In this document: positions 1-8,123 of the stretch, one piece after another
Layout of the letters: every line of letters begins with the position of its first letter
Numbering within the stretch: the stretch's first letter is position 1
Assembly (NCBI RefSeq): GCF_017315705.1
Contig: NZ_JAFLRF010000019.1
Location: 52,846-116,845, forward strand
Origin: Trinickia mobilis
GTDB taxonomy: Bacteria > Pseudomonadota > Gammaproteobacteria > Burkholderiales > Burkholderiaceae
Length of the DNA: 64,000 nucleotides
Reading direction: 5' to 3'
Notes under the pieces: generated by a model
The model's input: only the letters and a program-made list of their open reading frames with translations
Database searches by the model: none
Told to the model about the DNA's origin: nothing
Program-made: the position numbers and the translations under genes

Positions 1-1
1 C

Positions 2-1870
2 CGTGAAGCTGCGCCGGGTTCGACCATTAACGCGTGGGTTCATCTGAAATTCGAACATCTGGGTCGCGAGTATTCACTTCGCAAGATGGTAGACGCAATA
101 CGCGGCGATAGTGACACCGAGGTCGTGTCAAAAGGTGAACCGCGTCGTGAATTCATGTGGACCGATGAATCCGGGACGTGGCGTCCAGAAACGAACATCG
201 CCGATGTCATCGGAAGGGTGTTGCCTCAGGATCTCCATACATATTTTTTCTTCGATGGCGAGCGTATCGAACGCATTGTGCAGCCGTCTGCTGAAGATCA
301 AGCTAACATCGCCAATGCGACGAAAAAAATTCTCGGCCTGGAAGTTGTTGAGCGGGCAATACGTCACCTGACGTCCGCGAAGAAGACCCTGGAGCGCGAG
401 CTCGAAGTCGTTGGCGACGAAACAACAAAAGGAATTCTTCGGAAGAAGAGCCAGATCGAAGAGGAATTAAGGGCGGTCGAAGAGACCTTTGCGCAGACAG
501 AGCGCAACTTGAAAGGGTTTCGCCTTAGACAGCGAGAGCTATCAAAGCGCCTTGGACAACTCGAGGACATTAAGAGTGATCAAGCTCGTCGCGATCACCT
601 AAATGGTGAGCACAGGACATACTCCGACGCACTGGATACGACAAAGCAGCAGTTGAACGAGTTGGTGAACGCTGATGGATATAAGGTGTTTCTCGGTGAT
701 GTATCTGACACATATTTGAACCTAATCGAGAATCTTCGTCAGAAAGGGGAACTACCTGCGGGAATTAAGCGGCAATTTGTGGATGATCTTTTGAATCGCG
801 GCGAATGCATCTGTGAGCGAACGCTCAATCCCTCTGTGGATCACATAGCGCACTGCGCCGTCGAGAGGTGGAAACAGCGCGCGGGGCTCGTTGATGTTGA
901 AGACAAGGCGATCCGGATGGGCGGGGAAGTGCGACGAATCCGCTTAGACCAAGATACGTTTTGGGATCAAAGTGAAGCCTTTCAAAAGAGAATCGCTGGA
1001 GATCGCGAGCAGATCAAAAGAATCGAGTCGGAATTGGAGGCAATTCATCTTCGTCTCCAAGGCAGCCCTCGTGAGGAGGTTCAGGATCTTGAGCGGCAGC
1101 ACACGGAAGCGGGCGAAAATATTGAGCGAGCTAACCAAACAATCGGTAGCTCGAATACCCTAAAGCGAGGTCTGGAAGATCAACTTGCTGAGTGCGAAGC
1201 AGCGTTGAGAAAGAGCCAGCAAAACGAAGAGAAGCAACGCTTGGCTCAACGACGACTAAACGCCACGACCGATGCAGTCGCGCGACTGGCGGAGTCGAAG
1301 GGCCGGTTTGAAGAGACGTTCCGGCGCACGCTGACAGACAAGGTTCGCAGCATTTTTGGCAAAATTTCCTACACGCCATACGTCCCGGAGATCACTGAAG
1401 GCTATTCTTTGCGTCTCTTGGAAGGCGCTGGTGGCTCGATGCTCCCTGTTGCGGCCTCTCAAGGAGAAAACCAAATCCTTAGCTTGGCATTTATTGGTGC
1501 CGTGATAGACGTCGCGCGGGAGTTCACAAGAAGCAAGGAACGACTGCCTGGACCGGAAGCTAGCACCTACCCCGTTGTAATGGACTCACCGTTCGGTAGC
1601 CTGGGGCCAACCTACAGAACCCAGGTGGCCGAGAATATTACTGCACTTGCCGATCAAGTTGTGCTTATGGTGACCAACACGCAGTGGCTCGGGGAAGTCG
1701 AAACGGCGTTGGGGGCTAGGATCGGTAAGTCGTATGTCGTCGAATATTCGACGCCTCGTGACGGTGTTCCAAACGAACCTCTAGACATTGGCACTAGTCG
1801 GTACGAATTGGTAACCAGCAGCCCCAATGAGTTTGAATATTCAACAATTCGAGAGGTCGATCGTGGCTGA
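2..1870 (+). CDS. SMC/DndD-like AAA ATPase, 5' end outside window
   Basis: Partial gene: the frame is open from base 2, and the first ATG (86) lies inside the protein, since the 28 codons before it read as good coding sequence. The N-terminal Walker A must lie upstream of the window. Visible are FFFDGERIE (about residue 53 after that ATG), typical of DndD and Rad50-type ATPases, long coiled-coil stretches, a CxC pair (CICERTL) in the middle like a minimal zinc hook, an ABC-type signature (ASQGENQ) and a Walker B/D-loop (YPVVMDSPFGSLGP). The family uses ATP-driven dimerisation to act on DNA. It overlaps the next gene by 8 bases, a Dnd-associated protein 4 gene, so it probably belongs to a PT-linked restriction module. 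It is a different protein from the DndD at 6.1-8.1 kb. The family is secure; the exact system is inferred. Confidence 0.85.
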   Translation, partial: REAAPGSTINAWVHLKFEHLGREYSLRKMVDAIRGDSDTEVVSKGEPRREFMWTDESGTWRPETNIADVIGRVLPQDLHTYFFFDGERIERIVQPSAEDQANIANATKKILGLEVVERAIRHLTSAKKTLERELEVVGDETTKGILRKKSQIEEELRAVEETFAQTERNLKGFRLRQRELSKRLGQLEDIKSDQARRDHLNGEHRTYSDALDTTKQQLNELVNADGYKVFLGDVSDTYLNLIENLRQKGELPAGIKRQFVDDLLNRGECICERTLNPSVDHIAHCAVERWKQRAGLVDVEDKAIRMGGEVRRIRLDQDTFWDQSEAFQKRIAGDREQIKRIESELEAIHLRLQGSPREEVQDLERQHTEAGENIERANQTIGSSNTLKRGLEDQLAECEAALRKSQQNEEKQRLAQRRLNATTDAVARLAESKGRFEETFRRTLTDKVRSIFGKISYTPYVPEITEGYSLRLLEGAGGSMLPVAASQGENQILSLAFIGAVIDVAREFTRSKERLPGPEASTYPVVMDSPFGSLGPTYRTQVAENITALADQVVLMVTNTQWLGEVETALGARIGKSYVVEYSTPRDGVPNEPLDIGTSRYELVTSSPNEFEYSTIREVDRG

Positions 1871-2321
1871 GAGAAGAATACGATACGCCAAAGAGAAGCA
1901 AGAACTCATGAGACGCCTCCTTTCGTCGGAAGACGGCACTGGCCCCTTTCGAACGCAGGCAGATGTACTCGCTTTTGCTGCGTCGTTGGGAGCGCACCGC
2001 AAGCGACGTGAGCCGTTGCCTGAAGCTCTCGGAGAGCCAATCAGACAAGAAGTGTTCGATCGTCAAGGATATGACACATTGATCTGCCTAGTCGCGGTTG
2101 AGGCTGAGAAAAGTCCCGCTGTTCTTGAGGATTCTGAAGAAATGATCGCAAGGCGCTCAGAGATTTTTGAAGAATATGCAAATGGCGGACTGGCTATTAT
2201 TGCCAATGAGACCCGGGGAGACGTGAACCTGAGCCAAGCGGTTTTACTGATGATCTCTTCCCTTCGAAAGCGTGCGGAATCTGATACGCAGGTCCTCGAT
2301 CTATCGAGACTTAGGATCTAG
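1863..2321 (+). CDS. Dnd system-associated protein 4
   Basis: A 152-aa protein starting at GTG 1863. That start is chosen because GAGAGG lies 6 bases upstream (1851-1856) and the protein then begins with the RRIRYAKEK segment typical of the family; an upstream start at 1827 would only add residues read from the preceding gene. Hallmarks are the middle segment TQADVLAFAASLG, an RREPLPE stretch, and IFEEYANGGL near the C-terminus, which I recognise as diagnostic of the 'dnd system-associated protein 4' family. Its biochemical role is not established. The start overlaps the stop of the upstream SMC-like ATPase, so the two are translationally coupled and probably work together with PT-modified DNA. 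Confidence 0.8.
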   Translation: MAERRIRYAKEKQELMRRLLSSEDGTGPFRTQADVLAFAASLGAHRKRREPLPEALGEPIRQEVFDRQGYDTLICLVAVEAEKSPAVLEDSEEMIARRSEIFEEYANGGLAIIANETRGDVNLSQAVLLMISSLRKRAESDTQVLDLSRLRI

Positions 2322-2513
2322 GAACTCACGCATCGTATTAAGAACAACTAATCGCGTCCTCCTAGATATAAGCGGGTGCGCGGACCCGCACGGGACTCTG
2401 TGCTTATCCTTTGTTTTGATGCCAGTGCGTGAGGGCATACGAGCTGACGTGATCCGATCTTCCGGCCGTAGAGACCAGTGCCAAAATTAAAAGCAAAAAC
2501 TTAACTCATTCAA
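2322..2513. other. Intergenic gap with a short hairpin
   Basis: There is no gene in these 192 bases. A 6-bp-arm inverted repeat (GCGGGT at 2372-2377, ACCCGC at 2384-2389, 6-base loop) lies 50 bases after the upstream stop codon. It is not followed by a clean T-run, so it is only a weak terminator candidate. The stretch before 2514 is A-rich, and no clear Shine-Dalgarno precedes the next gene. Confidence 0.3.
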
Positions 2514-4334
2514 ATGACAAACAAAATGAATATAAAGCCCACACATCTGTCGGTAGGTCAGCTGTTCTCGCATAATTTAATATTTCGTGTTCCGAAGTAT
2601 CAGCGATACTACTCTTGGGCGAGCGAAGAAATAGATGACTTCTTGAAGGACTTGGACGCTTGTCGAAAAGCCCGCCAAGCGCAAACACCCCGTCCACATT
2701 TCTTCGGCGGACTGGTCACCGTGTCGAAACCCTTTCCCGGCAGCGCTCGCCAGAACCTCGAGGTTATTGATGGGCAGCAGCGACTGGCGTCCTTTGTGAT
2801 GCTTGTGGTCCAGCTTCGACGAGCTATGGAAAAGCTCTCGACATCGGTCAACAGCGGCTCCCAGCCACTAAAAAAGTTTCTGAAGGCCAAAGCTAACACA
2901 CTCGTCAGTCAATACGAGACGTTTATGGATACCATCAACCTCGAAGTGGTCCCCATTCCTCGCTTGGAGTTGTCGAAGCCCGACAAGGACTTCTTTACGG
3001 AGTTATTAAGTGATCAGCACGCGACCAGCACAAGAGAATCTCACAAATTGCTAGCGGAGGCTTACAAAAGAATAGGGCAGCATCTGGATGAAGTCGTTGC
3101 GACCGAGCATTCGGACAAAAAGCGTGCGGAGGCATTGGCAGTTATAGCGGAAGTTCTCGAGGAGGATTGGACCGTCATTCACATGGCCACCCACACCCGG
3201 ACAGAAGCGTACATGCTGTTCCAAGTCTTGAATGATCGAGGCATGGGCCTGACAGAGGGTGAATTGCTCAGGGCGAAGACGCTGGAAGTACTGGACAGTG
3301 GAGGAACCGCGACTCAGCAGCAAACCGTCGAAAATAGTTGGGATGATATTTTGGGGACGGAACCCGAGCGAATTGAGCAAGGGCTCCGCTGGTTATTTTC
3401 GTCTCACAAAGGCTCTCGACCTGGGAAGACCACACTATTCGATGACTGTTTGGATTTCTTTTTTCCAATGCACCGTGAGACGCCGCTTAGCAAAGCGTCT
3501 GCAAGTAAGTTAACTGACACTGTCTTGAAAATACAGACTGAATTTCGGTTAATGACGAAAATCTTAGAGGGTTCTTGGCCGTACACACTCGCGGCACCCG
3601 TGTCGAAATGGGACGCCGATCGGCTTCGGCTTCTGGTGGTTGAGCTGAAACATACGAATTGCATCCCGCTGTTAGTATCAGCATGTCAGCTGACACAAAA
3701 GCAATTCGCTGAAATAGTTCAAATGCTTGAGCGATTTGTCTTTCGTTATAAGGCAATTGTTAACGCGCATATCGGACCAGCGACATCGGTCTACCAGAAA
3801 CACGCTTTGGAAATCCGCAACAACCCAAAAGCTTATCAAACTAAATTGCTCCGACAAGCACTCGAGCAACTATTGGCTCTTGAGGCTGACGACTCAAAGT
3901 TCCGCACCCGCCTGAGCGAGCTTGAATACTCTCGCGCAACAAGTAACAAACCGCTCAAATACTTTCTCATGACCTTGGAGCACTACGCTGCCTGGTATTC
4001 GGCAGGCGCGAAGAAATCACCGGCCTGCATGGACAAGTCACGAATTTTCGACTTCTCAAATGGAACCATCGAGCACGTCTATCCTGCGAATGCAGCTCTA
4101 AAGGATGCCGCTCTCGAGCCTTTGATTGATTCGCTGGGTAATCTTACCATCCTAGGTCCAGGGGACAACGGCGCTATCGGAAACCAAGATTTTTCGATGA
4201 AAAAGGCAGTGTTTGGAAAATCAAATATTTCGATAAATCGAACTATTGCCGACAGCACCCACTGGAACGTGGCGGCTTTGAACGCTCATAAAGAACGGCT
4301 TTTGGACATGGCGTTGAAGGTATTTGTTCCTTGA
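2514..4334 (+). CDS. DUF262 + DUF1524 (HNH) nuclease, SspE/GmrSD-like
   Basis: A 606-aa two-domain protein. The N-terminal DUF262 domain shows VPKYQRYYSW (residues 26-35), FFGGL (63-67) and the DGQQR motif (86-90), which drives NTP hydrolysis in this family. The C-terminal DUF1524 nuclease shows IEHVYP with His at about 521, then SLGNLTIL and an N/K-rich segment typical of the HNH fold. Relatives include the Type IV enzyme GmrSD and SspE, which senses phosphorothioate and nicks phage DNA. Its position between a Dnd-associated gene and dndBCDE makes a PT-gated or modification-sensing restriction role likely, but GmrSD-like activity on other modified DNA cannot be excluded. Start could be ATG 2514 or 2526; no strong ribosome site is visible. 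Base composition is AT-rich compared with the core genes further right. Confidence 0.85.
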   Translation: MTNKMNIKPTHLSVGQLFSHNLIFRVPKYQRYYSWASEEIDDFLKDLDACRKARQAQTPRPHFFGGLVTVSKPFPGSARQNLEVIDGQQRLASFVMLVVQLRRAMEKLSTSVNSGSQPLKKFLKAKANTLVSQYETFMDTINLEVVPIPRLELSKPDKDFFTELLSDQHATSTRESHKLLAEAYKRIGQHLDEVVATEHSDKKRAEALAVIAEVLEEDWTVIHMATHTRTEAYMLFQVLNDRGMGLTEGELLRAKTLEVLDSGGTATQQQTVENSWDDILGTEPERIEQGLRWLFSSHKGSRPGKTTLFDDCLDFFFPMHRETPLSKASASKLTDTVLKIQTEFRLMTKILEGSWPYTLAAPVSKWDADRLRLLVVELKHTNCIPLLVSACQLTQKQFAEIVQMLERFVFRYKAIVNAHIGPATSVYQKHALEIRNNPKAYQTKLLRQALEQLLALEADDSKFRTRLSELEYSRATSNKPLKYFLMTLEHYAAWYSAGAKKSPACMDKSRIFDFSNGTIEHVYPANAALKDAALEPLIDSLGNLTILGPGDNGAIGNQDFSMKKAVFGKSNISINRTIADSTHWNVAALNAHKERLLDMALKVFVP

Positions 4335-4568
4335 CACTTTGTTGCGATTTCAGCGCCTCCACTAGCGAAGCATCTGACGGGCCCCAACGATACTGAGTCC
4401 GAGTTCTCGGAGGGGGCTAGAGCCGGCCAGGAAGGGGAAGTCGCGGTGTTTCTGCCACATGGGAGGTTTGATTCTTGGGATCAACCGTTGCTTCGCATAC
4501 TCGACGCCGGATCCTCGCTCGATTTCGAAGCAGTGAAAGATACGCAACTACCACTTTGGCAAGACTAG
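4335..4568 (+). pseudogene. Coding-like remnant in frame after the DUF262 gene
   Basis: Directly after the TGA of the DUF262-HNH gene the same frame stays open for 77 codons to a TAG at 4566-4568. The translation is protein-like, with stretches such as GEVAVFLPHGRF and QPLLRILDAGSSLDF and an ending LPLWQD, but it has no credible start codon or ribosome site. It may be the tail of a lost gene or a former C-terminal extension. I do not recognise a family. The rest of the gap (4569-4705) shows nothing. Confidence 0.3.
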
Positions 4569-4705
4569 TTACTACCTCGACGCACCATGTTCGGCGCCCT
4601 CTATCTCATCGTCGGATAACTGAGTGAGGAGATCTGCCCGCTTGCCTGTAGGCAAATATGGAGTGTGTCTCACATTGTCACGTGAAACAAGCATAACTAC
4701 TTAAG

Positions 4706-5269
4706 ATGGAAGACATGAAAGTACAGGTTGAAGAAAAACTGATTATCGAAAGCCAATTTCACGGCCACAATATGCCAAAGGGGCTAGAAGGTTGCAAATT
4801 CCTTCGGTGCAAATTTGATGGGTCCAGTGATTTCAAGAACTGTTGCCTCAATGACGCGATTTTTGAGGAGTGCCAATTGGATGACGTTGACTTCTCAAGT
4901 GCTGCCGGTATGAAACGAATCTCTTTCGATAGGTGTGAGCTCCGCCAGGTGAACTTCGAAAGGAAAAAACTCTACGATGTAAAAATATCTAATTCCTCGG
5001 TTCTTAATTGCAATTTTTCAAGAGCGGCGCTTCATGACGCAGAATTGCGTGAAGTGAATTTCTCTGGTAGTGATTTTTCCGGGAGTATATGGTCGTGTAC
5101 GCATTTTTATAAATGCAATCTAGCGTCATGTCAGACCGTGAGAACGCGGTCAACTATGATTTCCGCAGTGGAGCTTTGCACAAATGTACCAGAGAACGTG
5201 CGGAAGAAAGCGTGCTCAAACATCGACATTGCCAGGGCCGCCGCAAAGTTGTACCAGACCGTTTGCTAA
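4706..5269 (+). CDS. Pentapeptide-repeat protein
   Basis: A 187-aa protein built of tandem A(D/N)LxF-like pentapeptides: CKFLRCKFDG, CELRQVNFER, AALHDAELREVNFSGSDFSG and others from about residue 30 to 145. These repeats form a right-handed quadrilateral beta-helix. Some family members mimic DNA and protect gyrase; others are effectors or scaffolds. No extra enzymatic domain or membrane segment is seen. The gene stands alone on the plus strand between the DUF262 nuclease and an IS remnant. Function within the island is unknown. Confidence 0.7.
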   Translation: MEDMKVQVEEKLIIESQFHGHNMPKGLEGCKFLRCKFDGSSDFKNCCLNDAIFEECQLDDVDFSSAAGMKRISFDRCELRQVNFERKKLYDVKISNSSVLNCNFSRAALHDAELREVNFSGSDFSGSIWSCTHFYKCNLASCQTVRTRSTMISAVELCTNVPENVRKKACSNIDIARAAAKLYQTVC

Positions 5270-5408
5270 AACAGCATGGATCGGCAAACCAGCGCAGCTA
5301 GCGCTGGTCCGAGCCAACCCGTGACGCCCCCGGAACTGCGCTTCTATGTGGCACTTTCGTAAGCGCACAATAAACCACGGGGGCTTGCGCGAGGCGACCG
5401 GCGGCGCG

Positions 5409-5600
5409 TCAGTCTGCTGAGGCGGCGACCAGCTTCTTGAGCCTGGCATTCTCGCCCTGCAACTGCTTCAGTTCGCGAACTTGGTTCGATTCCAGACCCG
5501 CATACTGTTCCTTCCAGCGGTAGTACGTCTGCTCAGAGCTTCACAGTTCCCGAATTAGGTCGGCCACCGGCATGCCCAGTTCGACCTGCTTGAGGGCAGC
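5409..5600 (-). pseudogene. IS3-family transposase orfA remnant
   Basis: Read on the minus strand, this 63-codon fragment gives the helix-turn-helix and leucine-zipper part of an IS3-type OrfA: LKQVELGMPVADLIREL, SEQTYYRWKEQYAGLE and VRELKQLQGENARLKKLV. An in-frame TGA (5541-5543) replaces the expected codon between IREL and SEQT. The conserved N-terminal start is missing and the frame ends in TGA at 5409-5411. OrfB is absent. This is a dead insertion-sequence scar marking past transposition next to the dnd operon. The flanks (5270-5408, 5601-5743) hold no gene; a 14-bp perfect palindrome lies at 5685-5698. Confidence 0.75.
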
Positions 5601-5743
5601 GTGTGAAATTATCCGTGTATAGACGCCTACCCTCTCAAAGCCGCGCTCGCGAGGAAGTGCTACAGAGTGTTGAGCATAGTATCCGAGTCGGCCGACTCCC
5701 ACGCCGCAGTTCCAAAAGGCCCCGCTACCATAGCAACAGAAAA

Positions 5744-6124
5744 TTAGTTCGATAGTGCCCGAGCGAGTTCAACTAGCAGGTCATCTTCGCGGCGGCTCGC
5801 AAGATACGAAAGCCCTCGGTGAACGTGGAGAGGCAGGGCCTGCCTGATCGAATTTGGTGTGACTTGGATCTGGTCGCGCAATAACCTCGCAACGAGGATG
5901 TTCTGATAAACAGCCTCGTTGCCCCCAGTGAATGTACGCCAATCTATTTCGAGTCCGCCCGCAAAATTAAAGCTTTCCTCTGGGGGAACGGATGGGTTCG
6001 CGAGCGAAAGACACAGTGCATGCCGACACAGCACATTGTTGTGCTCGATTCCAGTCTTGCGCTTAAGTGCAATCAGCTGATTCTTGGCGATTGCTGTCAG
6101 TTTTACCCGTTCAATGACGCTCAT
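5744..6124 (-). CDS. dndE: DNA phosphorothioation protein DndE
   Basis: A 126-aa protein matching DndE in size and in the N-terminal pattern RVKLTAIAKNQLIALKRKTG followed by NVLCRHALCLSL. DndE is a small protein of the PT modification complex reported to bind nicked DNA, and it acts with DndC and DndD when sulfur replaces a non-bridging oxygen in the backbone. The ATG at 6122-6124 overlaps the dndD stop (ATGA), so translation is coupled. It is the last gene of the dnd operon; no clear terminator follows. Confidence 0.9.
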   Translation of the reverse strand: MSVIERVKLTAIAKNQLIALKRKTGIEHNNVLCRHALCLSLANPSVPPEESFNFAGGLEIDWRTFTGGNEAVYQNILVARLLRDQIQVTPNSIRQALPLHVHRGLSYLASRREDDLLVELARALSN

Positions 6125-8112
6125 GCAGCCTCCAGCGAATTCAAGCGGGTATCAGCTCCCAAAACGTTCGTGCGACCCAGATCATCGTCGAAATGCAGGA
6201 TGTATTCCCGATTCATGTGGGGCCGAAGCGCATCATATGCCGCTCCTTCCACCTCTTCATCGGTCGACAAGACCAGCACCTGATGCGATACGGTTGCGAA
6301 GAACCGCTTGATCAACGACGTTCGATGCTGTCCATCGAGGCGCGCAAGCGGGGTATCGACAACAACAGGGAATCGGCCCTTTCGCTCCTTGATCAAAGCA
6401 CTCAGCACCGAAATAGCAAGCATCTGTCGCTCACCCGCGGACATGCGGTCCATCGGAAGTTCCTGGCCCTTTCCATCCTCGATCGCTACCTGATACGTGA
6501 CCGGATCCACGATTACTTGCGATACGAGCTTCCGCTTTCGCAGAAGATTTCGGAATTCAGTCGTAATCACGCCGGACAGCCACTGTGCCTTGGATGCGAG
6601 GAGGCGCTCTTTGAAGAGCGCAAGTGCTTGTCGTGCACGTGTTGCTGCTTCCAGCCCCTTCGTTTCGAGCGCTCGATCCTTGAATTCGGTGTTCATTCGT
6701 GACCGAAGTGCACTCAAGCGGGTCTGAACATGAGTCAAGCTAGTCTGTGTATCCGCTAAAGCGGCGGTGATATTTTCGAAGCGCTGTTCTGCATTCGCTA
6801 CGGCGTGTGACTTGTCCTTCATAGCAACGAGCACATCGGCCAGTTGCTCGTCGGCAGGGATTTCACCCAAAGCGCGTTCACTAACATCCAACGCTCGTTG
6901 GGTTGCATCCAGTTCCTTGACCGCAGTACGAACACGGACTCGAGCGTTTTCAACATGCGCGCCTATGTCCACAGGGTTGCCGTCGGCAACAAGAACGGTT
7001 TTCCTCCGCTGACTACTCTTTGCCTGCGTCAAATCTTGTTTCAGGAGATTCTTCAAAACATCTAGCGACGTCGCAGGTATTTCCGAGTTTAGCGCAGCGA
7101 GTATACGGCGGTCGCGTTTCCTGAATTCCTCGTTGAGCAATGTGGCATGCCGACTTTGTTCGTCGACACTCCATTCCTGCTGGTACCGCACCCACAAATC
7201 CCCAAGCCACGCGATAGGAAGCAACGGGTCGGACATCGCCTCAATCACCGTATGCTGAGCTGCCTTCGCCTGCATACGCGCGTTAGTAGCATCGCTCCGG
7301 ATTTTCGCAGCCTGCTCGTATGCAGACAGACCATTCTTCTTGGCCTCTGCGACGTAGCGCTCCAGTGTCAACCTGGCTTGATCCAAGGTATTTCGTGCAG
7401 CAGCTTGCTCCTGCAATTGATCGGCATGAGCATGCTCTAGCGATTCAAGTTGGCTTTCCAGTTCCAGTAAACTCGCTTTAGCCGACTCGTATTGGGACGA
7501 CCCGTCTTTGTTGCGCAGTGCGGACCTCCGCTCTACAGCCTTGAGATCGTTGCTCAGCACGTCGATGCCACCGATCCCCAGGAACACCTCAGTGGCGCGC
7601 CGCAGCAGATCCGGAAGCCGCTCGGGGTTCGCGAGGGCTTCAATCTTCTCTCCATCGAACAGGAACAATTGAACCAGTTCGGCAGGAAGGATATCGCCGA
7701 TAAAACGATCCCACTCAGCGGTGAATTCCATATCCTCAGTGCCGTCAACCAGCACGGCGAAGCGCTCCGCGAAGGTATCGCGTTGTACCCATTCACGACA
7801 GACAGTTACTTTTTGTCGGCCACCACCGATGTCGATGAGTAGATCAACTCTGATCGCCGCACTGCCTACAGCATCTGCACGCTGCAACGATTGAACCAGC
7901 TGCTCGTATTCCGATCGCCGGCCTGAGCTAATTGCTCCGGCACCGTAGAGCCCAATTTGAAGGGCTGTAAGCAGGGTAGTTTTCCCGCTGCCGTTGAGCG
8001 CTTTGACGAGAATAACTGGACGCGATGCGGAAACCGATAGCTCGAGCGTCTGTCGATCCCGGAACGGTCCGAAATTCTCAATTGAAATGCTCGAAAAAGT
8101 TACTTTTGCCAT
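6121..8112 (-). CDS. dndD: DNA phosphorothioation ATPase DndD
   Basis: A 663-aa SMC/Rad50-like ATPase. Walker A is LNGSGKTT (residues 39-46), then FLFDGEKIEAL (about 150-160) shared by DndD proteins. A long coiled-coil middle follows, then the signature MSAGERQ (557-563) and Walker B with D-loop FPVVVDTPLARLDGQ (581-595). Length matches the family. DndD is thought to supply ATP-driven DNA conformational change or nicking for sulfur insertion. It begins 11 bases after dndC ends and overlaps dndE, fitting a single transcript dndB-C-D-E. Confidence 0.93.
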   Translation of the reverse strand: MAKVTFSSISIENFGPFRDRQTLELSVSASRPVILVKALNGSGKTTLLTALQIGLYGAGAISSGRRSEYEQLVQSLQRADAVGSAAIRVDLLIDIGGGRQKVTVCREWVQRDTFAERFAVLVDGTEDMEFTAEWDRFIGDILPAELVQLFLFDGEKIEALANPERLPDLLRRATEVFLGIGGIDVLSNDLKAVERRSALRNKDGSSQYESAKASLLELESQLESLEHAHADQLQEQAAARNTLDQARLTLERYVAEAKKNGLSAYEQAAKIRSDATNARMQAKAAQHTVIEAMSDPLLPIAWLGDLWVRYQQEWSVDEQSRHATLLNEEFRKRDRRILAALNSEIPATSLDVLKNLLKQDLTQAKSSQRRKTVLVADGNPVDIGAHVENARVRVRTAVKELDATQRALDVSERALGEIPADEQLADVLVAMKDKSHAVANAEQRFENITAALADTQTSLTHVQTRLSALRSRMNTEFKDRALETKGLEAATRARQALALFKERLLASKAQWLSGVITTEFRNLLRKRKLVSQVIVDPVTYQVAIEDGKGQELPMDRMSAGERQMLAISVLSALIKERKGRFPVVVDTPLARLDGQHRTSLIKRFFATVSHQVLVLSTDEEVEGAAYDALRPHMNREYILHFDDDLGRTNVLGADTRLNSLEAA

Positions 8113-8123
8113 GGACAGAAAAT

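Noticed and set aside
5685..5698. 14-bp perfect palindrome GAGTCGGCCGACTC downstream of dndE
   Set aside because: Sits in a degenerate region beside the IS scar with no gene start nearby, so a regulatory role cannot be supported.
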